NCBI GenBank assembly: GCA_022360445.1
Contig: JAKSCV010000022.1
Coordinates: forward strand, 1-64,000
Direction of reading: 5' to 3'
DNA: 64,000 bases
From: Gammaproteobacteria bacterium
Lineage (GTDB): Bacteria; Pseudomonadota; Gammaproteobacteria; UBA5861
Both the position numbers and the translations under genes were made by a program. The notes under the pieces are model-generated. The model saw only the letters and a list, made by a program, of their open reading frames with translations, ran no database searches and was not told the origin of the DNA. How positions within the stretch are numbered: the first letter of the stretch is position 1; every line of letters starts with the position of its first letter. Shown here piece after piece: positions 10,685-19,449 of this stretch.

Positions 10685-10713
10685 ATTATATGCCCAGAAG
10701 TTTTGTCTGACAC
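10685..10713 (-). promoter_or_regulatory. Sigma70-type promoter for the ccm operon
   Basis: On the minus strand: -35 GTGTCA (10713-10708, 4/6 to TTGACA), a 17-base spacer and a perfect -10 TATAAT (10690-10685). The predicted transcript start near 10678 leaves a leader of about 40 bases before the ccmC ATG. Confidence 0.6.
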
Positions 10714-10824
10714 TGAGCCAAGTCAAAAGCTGCTACAGGTTATTACAAATTCACAAAATTTAGCAGGGGAATTACGTAATAGTAAGAAATCTAAAGGGTC
10801 ATTAATGGCGGCATAGGAGTTAGT

Positions 10825-10864
10825 TTGTAACAAAAGCGTCATGCCGCTGTTACGTGTTTGCCAT
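10825..10864 (+). promoter_or_regulatory. Pho box (PhoB operator), four heptads
   Basis: Four PhoB-like heptads repeat with a period of 11 bases: TTGTAAC (10825), GCGTCAT (10836), CTGTTAC (10847) and TTGCCAT (10858), each separated by four bases. The central pair (10836-10853) matches the E. coli Pho-box halves CTGTCAT and CTGTMAY at 11 of 14 positions. A -10-like TAGCAT lies at 10875-10880, ten bases after the last heptad, as expected where PhoB replaces a -35. This would place the phn operon under phosphate-starvation control. Confidence 0.75.
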
Positions 10865-10907
10865 ATCCAACCTCTAGCATTCCACCTGATTGTGAAGAGG
10901 ACGGACT

Positions 10908-11774
10908 ATGGATACGGTCATCAGTATTAGTAACTTAAATAAGCATTTCAAAGGCAAGCCTGCCTTAAATGATATTTCCCTGAGTATCTCGCGTGGTGAA
11001 ACCGTCGCGCTGATCGGGGCGTCTGGGTCCGGTAAATCAACGCTTCTCAGACATATTGCCGGTTTACTGACAACGGATAAATCTGGCCAGAAAGCAAGTG
11101 GATGCGACTTGCCTGCCTGCTGTGTCTCCGTTTTGGGACAAACCATCCAGGAAGATGGCCAGCTGGCTAAAAAAGTTCGCCAGCATCGCGCAAGGGTGGG
11201 TTTTATCTTCCAGCAATTTAATCTGGTTAACCGTATGTCCGTTTTAAATAACGTCGTGCTGGGGGCGTTGGCTCGGGTTCCGGGTTGGCGAGGTGCGCTG
11301 AACTGGTTTCCTAAAAGCGAACAACTTGTGGCCATGCGTGCACTTCAACGTGTTGGAATGGATAGCTTTGCCAGTCAACGGGCTTCAACGCTCTCCGGAG
11401 GCCAACAGCAGCGCGTAGCAATTGCCCGGGCACTGGTTCAAGGTGCCGAGGTGTTATTAGCGGACGAGCCGGTTGCCTCATTGGATCCGGAATCCTCACG
11501 ACGAGTACTGGATACGTTGACCAAAGTGAGTAAACAAGACCAAAAAACTGTTGTCATCTCACTACACCAAGTTGAGTACGCCCGGCAGTATTGCACCCGG
11601 GTGATCGCATTAAAAAAAGGACGTGTTGTTTTTGATGGCCCCACAGCCGATTTAACACTGGAACTATTGAATGAACTCTACGGATCGGAGTCCCTCAACG
11701 TTCATGGCCTCACTCCCGATGCCTCTGAACCTAACACCATTAAAAGCTCAAATGAGATGGCAAAGGCCGTCTGA
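10908..11774 (+). CDS. phnC: Phosphonate ABC transporter ATP-binding protein
   Basis: ATPase of the PhnCDE phosphonate importer. Of 288 residues, the Walker A is GASGSGKST (about 38-46), the signature [15 protein letters not shown], Walker [14 protein letters not shown] and the switch histidine ISLHQVEYA. The PhnC-specific region [20 protein letters not shown] and [20 protein letters not shown] separates it from general ABC ATPases. A short extra stretch ([18 protein letters not shown]) in the middle makes it slightly longer than E. coli PhnC (262). A GAGGA ribosome site precedes the ATG. First gene of a ten-gene operon behind the Pho box. Confidence 0.96.
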   Translation: MDTVISISNLNKHFKGKPALNDISLSISRGETVALIGASGSGKSTLLRHIAGLLTTDKSGQKASGCDLPACCVSVLGQTIQEDGQLAKKVRQHRARVGFIFQQFNLVNRMSVLNNVVLGALARVPGWRGALNWFPKSEQLVAMRALQRVGMDSFASQRASTLSGGQQQRVAIARALVQGAEVLLADEPVASLDPESSRRVLDTLTKVSKQDQKTVVISLHQVEYARQYCTRVIALKKGRVVFDGPTADLTLELLNELYGSESLNVHGLTPDASEPNTIKSSNEMAKAV

Positions 11775-11816
11775 GCGAATGATGACAACCCCACCACTTA
11801 TCTGAGGAGATCTTTT

Positions 11817-12812
11817 ATGTTACGTAGAACATTTATAGGTTCATTGCTGCTCGCGGCGGCCAGTGTTGTGATAGCACCGGCGGCTAAGGCCGAAATGAAC
11901 GAATTAAAGTTTGGCATTATTTCAACCGAATCGGCACAAAATTTGAAAAAAATCTGGGTGCCGTTTTTAGAGGATATGGCCAAGAAAACAGGTATGTCTG
12001 TTAAGCCTTTTTTCGCGCCTGACTATGCTGGGGTTATCGAAGCCATGCGTTTTGATAAGGTTGACCTTGCCTGGTATGGCAATAAATCAGCCATGGTTGC
12101 GGTTGATCGATCGGGGGCCGAAATTTTTGCGCAAACGGTGGATGTTTCAGGTAACCCGGGTTACTGGAGCTTACTGGTCACACATAAAGACAGCCCGCTT
12201 AACTCGGTGGAAGATGTTTTGAAAAATGCTAGGGATTTGACTTTCGGCAACGGTGACCCGAACTCAACCTCTGGCTTCTTGGTACCGGGATACTATGTTT
12301 TTGCCGCCAATAATATCGACCCCAAACGGGCCTTCAAACGCGTGTTGAATGCTAATCACGAAGCGAACTTGATGGCTGTTTCGGCCAAACAGGTTGACTT
12401 TGCAACCAACAACACGGAAAGCTTGGGCCGTTTACAAACAACAGCACCCGATCATGCTGAAAACATTAAAATTATCTGGAAGTCGCCACTGATTCCTTCT
12501 GACCCGATTGCATGGCGCAAAAACCTGCCTGAAGAAACCAAAGCCAAAATCAAACAGTTTTTTATGAGCTATGGCAAATCAGGTGACAATGTTGAAAAAG
12601 AAAAACAAATCTTGGCTGACTTGCAGTGGGCACCGTTCAGGGATTCAAACAACGACCAGTTACTGCCCATTCGCCAGCTATCGCTGTTCAAAGATCGCCG
12701 TAAAGTCGCTACCGATGAAAAGTTGAGCGAATCAGAAAAAGCAGAAAAGCTTAAAGTCATTGATGCTCAACTGGCTGAGCTCGATAAGCGCATGGCCGCA
12801 CTTTCCAAATAA
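11817..12812 (+). CDS. phnD: Phosphonate ABC transporter periplasmic binding protein
   Basis: Periplasmic binding protein for phosphonates (and often phosphite or phosphate esters). A Sec signal peptide with cleavage after AAKA at about residue 25 is followed by the PhnD-family start NELKFGIISTESAQNLKKIW; the ligand region includes VDLAWYGNKSAMVAVDRSGA and FGNGDPNSTSGFLVPGYY (phosphonate-binding STSG motif). 331 residues, normal length. AGGAGAT lies before the ATG. A 9-bp hairpin follows the gene, as is common after an abundant binding protein. Confidence 0.96.
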   Translation: MLRRTFIGSLLLAAASVVIAPAAKAEMNELKFGIISTESAQNLKKIWVPFLEDMAKKTGMSVKPFFAPDYAGVIEAMRFDKVDLAWYGNKSAMVAVDRSGAEIFAQTVDVSGNPGYWSLLVTHKDSPLNSVEDVLKNARDLTFGNGDPNSTSGFLVPGYYVFAANNIDPKRAFKRVLNANHEANLMAVSAKQVDFATNNTESLGRLQTTAPDHAENIKIIWKSPLIPSDPIAWRKNLPEETKAKIKQFFMSYGKSGDNVEKEKQILADLQWAPFRDSNNDQLLPIRQLSLFKDRRKVATDEKLSESEKAEKLKVIDAQLAELDKRMAALSK

Positions 12813-12849
12813 GTGTTGCTAAAGTACTCATAGTTTCATTCTTGACTGT

Positions 12850-12874
12850 TCGGCGAGAGGTTTCTTCTCGCCGA
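12850..12874 (+). promoter_or_regulatory. Intercistronic hairpin between phnD and phnE
   Basis: Perfect 9-bp stem (12850-12858 TCGGCGAGA with 12866-12874) and a 7-base loop, with no T-run after it. More likely a 3'-end stabiliser or partial attenuator that lets phnD be made in excess over phnE than a full terminator, since all downstream genes lack their own visible promoter. Confidence 0.6.
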
Positions 12875-12908
12875 GCCCCGCCATAAGCTCCTCATCAGGT
12901 ACACGCTC

Positions 12909-13715
12909 ATGCAAAACACTGCTGAAAGTCACCCTGCCGTCGCGTTACCCAAACGCGACACAAAACGAAGTTTGATGCATGCCTTTGGTTGGGGACTTTT
13001 CCTCGCGCTACTCGGGCTGTCTTGGGAGGGGGCGGAAATGAACCCCGGCGTATTGGTTTCAGATTCATCCAATATGCTCAAGTTTGCCAGCGATTTCTTT
13101 CCACTGGACTTCCATGAGTGGGATTTTTATCTCACAGAAATGGTGATTACATTACAGATTGCCGTCTGGGGTACGGTGCTCTCAATTGTCGCCGCGATTC
13201 CTTTTGGCATTCTGTCATCCGAGAACATCGTTCCCTGGTGGGTTTATCAACCAGTCAGACGTTTAATGGATGCCGCCCGCGCGATCAACGAAATGGTTTT
13301 TGCCATGTTATTTGTCGTCGTCGTTGGTTTGGGACCGTTTGCCGGTGTGCTGGCCCTATTTGTTCATACAACTGGTATTTTGGCGAAGCTTTTTTCCGAA
13401 GCTGTGGAGGCAATTGAGCCCGGTCCCGTAGAAGGCATTCGTTCAACGGGTGCCAGCGCTATCCACGAGGTGATCTTCGGGGTTATTCCCCAAGTGCTGC
13501 CGCATTGGATATCGTTTTCACTCTACCGTTTTGAATCGAATGTGCGCTCGGCAACCGTCATTGGGTTGGTGGGCGCCGGTGGAATTGGTGTTGTGCTCTG
13601 GGAAAGCATTCGTGGGTTCAACTTTCCACAGGCGGGGGCCATTATGGTCATCATCATCATTTCCGTGACATTAATTGACCTGTTGTCACAATGGCTTAGA
13701 AAACGGGTTATATGA
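12909..13715 (+). CDS. phnE: Phosphonate ABC transporter permease
   Basis: Inner-membrane permease (268 residues) of the PhnCDE importer, six or so hydrophobic segments. The binding-protein-dependent permease EAA loop is visible near [21 protein letters not shown] with [10 protein letters not shown] following, the segment that docks on PhnC. The N-terminal 20 residues are hydrophilic. It ends by ATGA overlap with phnG, so transport and C-P lyase genes are translationally linked. Only one phnE is present. Confidence 0.95.
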   Translation: MQNTAESHPAVALPKRDTKRSLMHAFGWGLFLALLGLSWEGAEMNPGVLVSDSSNMLKFASDFFPLDFHEWDFYLTEMVITLQIAVWGTVLSIVAAIPFGILSSENIVPWWVYQPVRRLMDAARAINEMVFAMLFVVVVGLGPFAGVLALFVHTTGILAKLFSEAVEAIEPGPVEGIRSTGASAIHEVIFGVIPQVLPHWISFSLYRFESNVRSATVIGLVGAGGIGVVLWESIRGFNFPQAGAIMVIIIISVTLIDLLSQWLRKRVI

Positions 13716-14200
13716 TGGCAAGCCAGAATTCAGAGACAGAAACACCGGTGACAAATTCAAAGATCCAAAAACGCCAACATTGGTTATCCGTTTTGGCCAA
13801 ATCACCGCTGGAGCCGATCGAAAAAGTATGGGCCGAATACAGTGGTTTTGTTCATTACGAACTCATACGCCCGCCTGAAATTGGATTAGCCATGGTGCGA
13901 GCACGTACCGGTGGGACGGGTTCTTCCTTTAATCTCGGTGAAATCACCGTGACTCGAGCAGCAGCCAATGTTCAGGACACAACAGGCTTTGGTTTCATTC
14001 GAGGGCGCAACAAGCGCCAGGCAGAATTGATGGCCGTGTTTGATGCCTTACTTCAGCGTGAAGGTACAGCAGAGGAGCTGATGAGAAAACTGATTCACCC
14101 ACTTGACCGTGCGCTTAAAACAGCGGCGGATGAGCGGTCTGCAAAAGCGGCGGCGACAAAAGTGGAATTTTTCACCATGGTGCGCGGGGAGGCTGACTGA
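13712..14200 (+). CDS. phnG: C-P lyase core subunit PhnG
   Basis: Subunit of the PhnGHIJ core complex, which with PhnI catalyses transfer of the phosphonate to the ribose of ATP. 162 residues; the family pattern is seen in [20 protein letters not shown] and [20 protein letters not shown]. The start ATG overlaps the phnE stop; its TGA overlaps the phnH ATG (TGATG). The N-terminal 15 residues are polar and may be extra relative to other PhnG. Confidence 0.95.
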   Translation: MMASQNSETETPVTNSKIQKRQHWLSVLAKSPLEPIEKVWAEYSGFVHYELIRPPEIGLAMVRARTGGTGSSFNLGEITVTRAAANVQDTTGFGFIRGRNKRQAELMAVFDALLQREGTAEELMRKLIHPLDRALKTAADERSAKAAATKVEFFTMVRGEAD

Positions 14201-14811
14201 TGAGCCAGGAATCCCGTACTTTTACCCAGGGTTTTAGTCTGCCAGCGATGGACATGCAGTATGTTTTCAGGGAGATTTTGAAGGCACTCTCATCGCCAGG
14301 AACAGAGGTTGCGTTGCGCAAACCGGGTGATGTGCCGTTACTGAATGCAGCCAGCATGGCCGCACTACTAACATTAACAGACAGCACAACCCCTCTGTGG
14401 CTTGATGAACTCACACAGAACAACGATGACTTGCACAACTACCTTGCGTTTCATTGCGGGGTGCCTGTGGTGAACGAGCAGAGACGCGCCGAATTTGCGG
14501 TCATCACGGCGCAAGAAAAGCGTCCCGCATTGGATACCTTTTCTCTGGGTACTGATGAATACCCGGATCAAAGCACCACGGTGATTGTCCAGGTCGACGC
14601 GTTCACAGGTGAGCGGTTCCGGTGTACCGGCCCGGGTGTTAAAACAGAAAGAAATTTCATGGTGTCAGGTCTTGATGCGGACTTCTGGGAAGAAAGAAAA
14701 GCCTTGATGCCCTTGTTCCCAAGGGGGGTCGACATCCTTTTGACCTGTGGTCACTGCCTGATTGCGTTGCCACGCACAAGCTGTGTCGAGGAGATTTCGC
14801 GATGTATGTAG
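14200..14811 (+). CDS. phnH: C-P lyase core subunit PhnH
   Basis: Structural subunit of the PhnGHIJ complex, with a PLP-transferase-like fold but no cofactor lysine. 203 residues; typical segments are FREILKALSSPGTEV, TLTDSTTPLWLD and GVDILLTCGHCLIALPRTS at the end, where E. coli PhnH has GVDLILTHGER-type sequence. Starts one base inside the phnG stop and overlaps phnI by ten bases. Confidence 0.94.
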   Translation: MSQESRTFTQGFSLPAMDMQYVFREILKALSSPGTEVALRKPGDVPLLNAASMAALLTLTDSTTPLWLDELTQNNDDLHNYLAFHCGVPVVNEQRRAEFAVITAQEKRPALDTFSLGTDEYPDQSTTVIVQVDAFTGERFRCTGPGVKTERNFMVSGLDADFWEERKALMPLFPRGVDILLTCGHCLIALPRTSCVEEISRCM

Positions 14812-15899
14812 CCGTCAAAGGGGGTGAAAAGGCAATTGAAAATGCGCATAAGTTACTGGCAGAAGAGCGCCGGGGTGATGTGTCCATTGCCGAACTGGAC
14901 GTTAAACAGATTCAACATCAGCTGAAACTGGCCGTTTCTCGTGTGATGACCGAAGGCTCCTGTTACGACGAAGAACTGGCCGCGTTGGCCATCAAACAAG
15001 CTAGTGGTGACCTGGTTGAAGCCATTTTTCTGCTGCGTGCGTATCGAACAACCTTAACGCGCTTTTTTACAACCGAGCCCATTAAGACCGAAACCATGCA
15101 GCTCTGTCGGCGCATTTCCGCCACGTATAAAGATTTGCCTGGTGGGCAGGTTCTTGGGCCGACTTATGACTACACCCTCAGACTGCTCGACTTCAAACTG
15201 GCCGCAGAAGGTGGTGAGACAGCAGAGGTAGATGTGGCAAATAATCATAACCTGGAATCCATGCCTCGCGTTGTAGATGTGCTGAACCATGAGGGCTTAA
15301 TCGAACCGGCAGAGCCGTCTGCCGTGCCCGAAGAAGCGACTGACTTAACGCGTGAACCACTCAAACTACCGGCAAACAGACCCACCCGACTACAAAATCT
15401 GGCACGTGCAGACGAGGGGTTTTTGCTGGCACTGGGGTACTCAACACAACGAGGCTATGCAAATTCACATCCATTCGCGGGTGAAATACGGATCGGTTGG
15501 GTGAGTGTCAGCGTTGTACCGCAAGAGCTGGGTTTTGAGATTGAAATCGGTGAGATAGAAGTCACCGAGTGTGAAATGATCAATCAATTTCAAGGCAGCA
15601 AGGTGGTCCCACCGCAATTTACCCGAGGCTATGGCCTGACCTTCGGACACAGCGAGCGCAAAGCCATGGCCATGGCCCTTGTGGATCGAGCTCTCCGCTG
15701 CGATGAGTTGGGAGAAGAACGCATCGCCCCTGCGCAAGATGAAGAGTTTGTACTGGCACACAGCGATAATGTAGAAGCCTCCGGTTTTGTACAGCACCTT
15801 AAATTACCGCATTACGTTGATTTTCAGTCTGAGCTGGAAATGATCCGTAAGCTTCGGGACAAGAGGAATCTAAGCGGTGAGGAAAACAGTGATGGCTGA
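14802..15899 (+). CDS. phnI: C-P lyase core subunit PhnI (nucleosidase)
   Basis: Catalytic subunit that, with PhnG, H and L, replaces adenine of ATP by methylphosphonate to form ribose 1-phosphonate 5-triphosphate. 365 residues, normal length. Conserved stretches include MYVAVKGGEKAIENAHKLLA at the N-terminus, GSCYDEELAALAIKQASGD, and the C-terminal GYGLTFGHSERKAMAMALVD with its histidine. A GAGGAG ribosome site lies inside the end of phnH. The C-terminal coding region overlaps the phnJ start by eight bases. Confidence 0.96.
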   Translation: MYVAVKGGEKAIENAHKLLAEERRGDVSIAELDVKQIQHQLKLAVSRVMTEGSCYDEELAALAIKQASGDLVEAIFLLRAYRTTLTRFFTTEPIKTETMQLCRRISATYKDLPGGQVLGPTYDYTLRLLDFKLAAEGGETAEVDVANNHNLESMPRVVDVLNHEGLIEPAEPSAVPEEATDLTREPLKLPANRPTRLQNLARADEGFLLALGYSTQRGYANSHPFAGEIRIGWVSVSVVPQELGFEIEIGEIEVTECEMINQFQGSKVVPPQFTRGYGLTFGHSERKAMAMALVDRALRCDELGEERIAPAQDEEFVLAHSDNVEASGFVQHLKLPHYVDFQSELEMIRKLRDKRNLSGEENSDG

Positions 15900-16797
15900 A
15901 CAGAACCCCCAGAGTGAACTGGAAACGGAATACAATTTTGCTTACCTGGATGAGCAAACCAAGCGGATGATCCGGCGAGCTATTCTCAAAGCTGTGGCCA
16001 TCCCGGGGTACCAGGTGCCATTTGGCAGCCGAGAAATGCCCATGCCCTACGGCTGGGGAACCGGAGGCATACAGGTGACAGCCAGCATTATCGGGCCCAA
16101 AGACGTGCTGAAAGTGATTGATCAAGGCTCGGACGACACCACCAATGCCGTCAGCATCCGCCAATTTTTCCAGCGCACAACCGGGGGTGAAACCACGGAA
16201 AGCACAGCCGCTGCCACACTGATCCAAACGCGCCATCGTATCCCGGAAAAGCCTTTAACTGAGCAACAAATTCTGGTTTACCAAGTGCCCATCCCTGAAC
16301 CTCTTAGGTTTTTAGAACCCCGTGAGACAGAAACCCGCAAAATGCACGCATTGGCTGAATACGGAATCATGCATGTCAAATTGTATGAAGACATCGCCCA
16401 CTACGGCCAAATTGTTCACAGCTACGACTATCCAGTGGTCGTGAATGATCGATATGTCATGCGGCCATCGCCCATTCCCAAATTTGATAACCCTAAAATG
16501 CACCAAATGCCTGCGCTACAGCTTTTTGGCGCGGGGCGGGAAAAACGCATCTACGCGATTCCACCGTATACGGATGTAAAAAGCCTAGACTTTGATGACC
16601 ACCCTTTTGAGGTGCAGCGATGGGAAGAAGCCTGTGCGCTTTGTGGTGCGACAGACAGCTTTCTGGATGAAATTGTTATGGACGATGAGGGACAGCGTAT
16701 GTTCACGTGTTCAGATACCGATTATTGCCGTGAGCGGCAACAGTCAGCGGGCAACTGTCGCTTAGCGGGCGATGAACAAACACAGGCAGGAGGCTGA
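15892..16797 (+). CDS. phnJ: C-P lyase catalytic subunit PhnJ (radical SAM enzyme)
   Basis: Radical-SAM enzyme that breaks the carbon-phosphorus bond of ribose 1-phosphonate 5-phosphate, giving the hydrocarbon and a cyclic 1,2-phosphate. The four key cysteines are at residues 248, 251, 273 and 279 (CALCG, FTCSDTDYC), a constant shift of seven from E. coli Cys241, 244, 266 and 272. PGYQVPFGSREMPMPYGWGT is the conserved N-terminal block. The ATG at 15892 is preferred over GTG at 15877 because GAGG sits ten bases upstream. 301 residues, about 20 longer than E. coli at the C-terminus. Confidence 0.97.
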   Translation: MAEQNPQSELETEYNFAYLDEQTKRMIRRAILKAVAIPGYQVPFGSREMPMPYGWGTGGIQVTASIIGPKDVLKVIDQGSDDTTNAVSIRQFFQRTTGGETTESTAAATLIQTRHRIPEKPLTEQQILVYQVPIPEPLRFLEPRETETRKMHALAEYGIMHVKLYEDIAHYGQIVHSYDYPVVVNDRYVMRPSPIPKFDNPKMHQMPALQLFGAGREKRIYAIPPYTDVKSLDFDDHPFEVQRWEEACALCGATDSFLDEIVMDDEGQRMFTCSDTDYCRERQQSAGNCRLAGDEQTQAGG

Positions 16798-16805
16798 GCC
16801 GCTCA

Positions 16806-17597
16806 ATGAACTCACAATCACACCATGAACAACCGTTATTAAGTACAAAAAATGTCACGGTTTATTATGGAAACCACATCGGTTGTCGCAATGTCTCGTT
16901 TGATTTATGGCCGGGGGAAGTCATTGGTATCGTCGGAGAATCCGGATCTGGCAAAACAACCTTGTTAAACAGTATTTCGGCGCGGTTAGAACCTGATGAA
17001 GGCGTCATCGACTATCAACTTCACACCGGTGACCGGGTCAATCTTTATGAGCTTTCCGAAGCGCGTCGACGATTCTTGATCCGGACCGAGTGGGGGATTG
17101 TGCACCAAAACCCGCGCGATGGACTGCGCATGGGCGTGAGTGCAGGCGCCAATATCAGCGAACGTTTGATGGCTTTAGGGGGCCGCCACTACGGCACATT
17201 ACGTGACAGTTCTGAACAGTGGATGACCTCAGTTGAACTGGATACGACTCGTATCGACGACATGCCCCGAGAATTTTCCGGCGGTATGCTGCAGCGTTTG
17301 CAAATTGCCCGTAACCTGGTCACCCAACCTCGCTTGGTTTTTATGGACGAGCCAACAGGCGGGTTGGATGTTTCTGTTCAGGCGCGCTTGCTCGACTTGA
17401 TCCGGCAACTGGTTTCAAAGCTGGATTTAGCCGCAGTTATTGTGACGCACGATCTAGCGGTCGCTCGGCTTTTATCACAGCGTTTGCTGGTCATGCATCG
17501 GGGTGAGGTGGTTGAAAGTGGCCTCACGGATCAGGTTCTGGATGACCCTCAGCATCCGTACACGCAGTTGCTAGTGTCCTCTGTTTTACAGGTGTAA
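16806..17597 (+). CDS. phnK: C-P lyase ATP-binding subunit PhnK
   Basis: ABC-type ATPase that docks on the PhnGHIJ core rather than on a membrane permease; together with PhnL it is needed for C-P bond cleavage in vivo. 263 residues with Walker A GESGSGKTT, signature FSGGMLQRLQIARNL, Walker B LVFMDEPTGGLDV and VTHDLAVARL. The PhnK hallmark YYGNHIGCRNVSFDLWPGEV is present. It begins nine bases after the phnJ stop. Confidence 0.95.
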   Translation: MNSQSHHEQPLLSTKNVTVYYGNHIGCRNVSFDLWPGEVIGIVGESGSGKTTLLNSISARLEPDEGVIDYQLHTGDRVNLYELSEARRRFLIRTEWGIVHQNPRDGLRMGVSAGANISERLMALGGRHYGTLRDSSEQWMTSVELDTTRIDDMPREFSGGMLQRLQIARNLVTQPRLVFMDEPTGGLDVSVQARLLDLIRQLVSKLDLAAVIVTHDLAVARLLSQRLLVMHRGEVVESGLTDQVLDDPQHPYTQLLVSSVLQV

Positions 17598-17599
17598 AT

Positions 17600-18310
17600 A
17601 TGGTGATGGATTCCGTATACCTGAGTGTTGAAAAACTGGATAAAACGTTTCTGTTGCACAACCAGAACAAAACTCGCATCAATGCTTTTAAAGACATTGA
17701 CCTCAAAGCCTATCGCGGAGAGTGTCTGGTGATTCGCGGCGAATCCGGCTCCGGCAAAAGCACGCTTTTGAAAACCCTTTATGGAAACTACTTGGCTAAG
17801 GATGGCCACATTTTTATTCAACATCGTGGTGCTCGTGTAGACCTGGTTCGATCAGAACCCCGAAAAATTATGCAAATTCGTAAGGAGACGATAGGTTATG
17901 TCAGTCAATTCTTGCGGGTTGTGCCGCGGGTCCCCTGCATAAACATCGTTGCGGAACCCCTGCTTGAGCGCGGAGTTGATCAGGCGATCGCCCTGGAAAA
18001 AGCGCAGACCTTGCTGGAGCGACTGCATATTCCATCCCATCTTTGGAACCTTTCACCCGTTACTTTTTCCGGCGGTGAGCAGCAGCGGGTTAATCTGGCA
18101 CATGGTTTTATTGCCGATTACCCCATCTTGTTGCTGGACGAGCCGACCGCATCGCTGGATGCCATGAATCGCGATGTTGTGACTGAACTGATTCATGAAA
18201 AGAAAGCACAAGGCGTTGCACTGATCGGCATTTTTCATGATGCTCATGTGCGTGAATCCGTCGCAGACAGGTATGTTGACATGCATTCGATAGGAACGCT
18301 AACTCCATGA
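17600..18310 (+). CDS. phnL: C-P lyase ATP-binding subunit PhnL
   Basis: Second soluble ABC-type ATPase of the C-P lyase system, 236 residues. Walker [10 protein letters not shown], signature FSGGEQQRVNLAHGF, Walker B ILLLDEPTASLDA and IFHDAHVRE. The PhnL-specific NLAHGF signature variant and KTFLLHNQNKTRI opening separate it from PhnK. Two bases after the phnK stop; its TGA overlaps the phnM ATG (ATGA). Confidence 0.95.
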   Translation: MVMDSVYLSVEKLDKTFLLHNQNKTRINAFKDIDLKAYRGECLVIRGESGSGKSTLLKTLYGNYLAKDGHIFIQHRGARVDLVRSEPRKIMQIRKETIGYVSQFLRVVPRVPCINIVAEPLLERGVDQAIALEKAQTLLERLHIPSHLWNLSPVTFSGGEQQRVNLAHGFIADYPILLLDEPTASLDAMNRDVVTELIHEKKAQGVALIGIFHDAHVRESVADRYVDMHSIGTLTP

Positions 18311-19449
18311 AAAATTTGATATTAACTAATGCGAAAATCGTGACAGAGGATGAAGTCATTAAGGGCACGCTGCATATTCAGGGCGGTCAGATTCGTGCGG
18401 TTGACACGGGTAATAGCACACTGGCTGCCGCGCAGGATTTACAGGGCGACTACCTGTTGCCCGGGCTGATCGAGCTGCATACCGATAACTTGGAAAAACA
18501 CTATAGCCCAAGGCCGGGTGTAATCTGGCCTTCTTTACCGGCGGTGATTTCTCACGACGCGCAAATTTCAGCCGCGGGGATTACGACAGTTTTTGATGCA
18601 CTCACGCTGGGAGATGACAATCAAAAAGCGCGCCGGTCCGAAAATATTAGCGCCATGACCGGAGCTGTGATCGATGCGCAAAACAAAAACCTGCTGCGGG
18701 CAGAGCACCTACTGCATATGCGCTGTGAGGTGAGCTGTGAAGAGGTGATTCACTTGTGGGAAGCTTTTGCAGATGAGCACCTGGTCAGGCTTGTTTCTGT
18801 TATGGATCATGCGCCAGGACAACGCCAGTTTGTCAGCTTAGATAAGTATCGCCTGTATTATCAAAAAAAATACAATCTGAATGACGCGCAAATGCAGATT
18901 TTCATTGAAGAGCAAACCGAAGCGGCAAAAAAACACAGCGATCGCAATCGCAAGCATATTGTCGAGAGCTGTAAAGCACGAAATTTACCCATAGCCAGTC
19001 ATGATGATGCCACCGAAGAACATGTTGAGGAATCGGCGGGTTATGGGATGGTTGTTGCCGAATTCCCAACGACAGAAGTCGCAGCAAAAGCTTCGAAAGC
19101 ACATGGTATGGGGGTTATGGCCGGTGCACCCAATATGGTCAGAGGGCAATCACATTCGGGTAACATTTCTGCACGTGAATTAGCGTCACTTGGGCTTGTG
19201 GATATTCTGTCATCAGACTATGTGCCCGTTAGCTTGCTGCACAGTGCCTTCCTGTTACACGAGTTGAACCCGAACATCAGTCTGCCAGGGGCGATTGCCA
19301 CCGTTTCGTCGACGCCCGCTGAAATCGTCGGTTTGCATGATCGTGGGAAACTGACTGAAGGGCGGCGAGGGGATGTGATCCACGTACACCCGTCGAATGA
19401 TTTGCCAGTTGTCCGGGGAGTTTGGCGTGAAGGCATTAAGGTGCAGTGA
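18307..19449 (+). CDS. phnM: Ribose 1-phosphonate 5-triphosphate diphosphatase PhnM
   Basis: Amidohydrolase-fold metal enzyme that removes pyrophosphate from ribose 1-phosphonate 5-triphosphate before PhnJ acts. 380 residues; metal-binding LIELHTDNLEKHYSPRPGV (H-x-D/N variant of HxH), later SHDDATEEHVEES and the C-terminal SSDYVPVSLLHSAFLL with the conserved aspartate. Begins by ATGA overlap with phnL and ends overlapping a GTG start of the next gene (GTGA). Confidence 0.96.
   Translation: MKNLILTNAKIVTEDEVIKGTLHIQGGQIRAVDTGNSTLAAAQDLQGDYLLPGLIELHTDNLEKHYSPRPGVIWPSLPAVISHDAQISAAGITTVFDALTLGDDNQKARRSENISAMTGAVIDAQNKNLLRAEHLLHMRCEVSCEEVIHLWEAFADEHLVRLVSVMDHAPGQRQFVSLDKYRLYYQKKYNLNDAQMQIFIEEQTEAAKKHSDRNRKHIVESCKARNLPIASHDDATEEHVEESAGYGMVVAEFPTTEVAAKASKAHGMGVMAGAPNMVRGQSHSGNISARELASLGLVDILSSDYVPVSLLHSAFLLHELNPNISLPGAIATVSSTPAEIVGLHDRGKLTEGRRGDVIHVHPSNDLPVVRGVWREGIKVQ

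Noticed and set aside
12850-12874. Full terminator after phnD
   Set aside because: No T-run follows the stem and the downstream phn genes have no promoter of their own in view.
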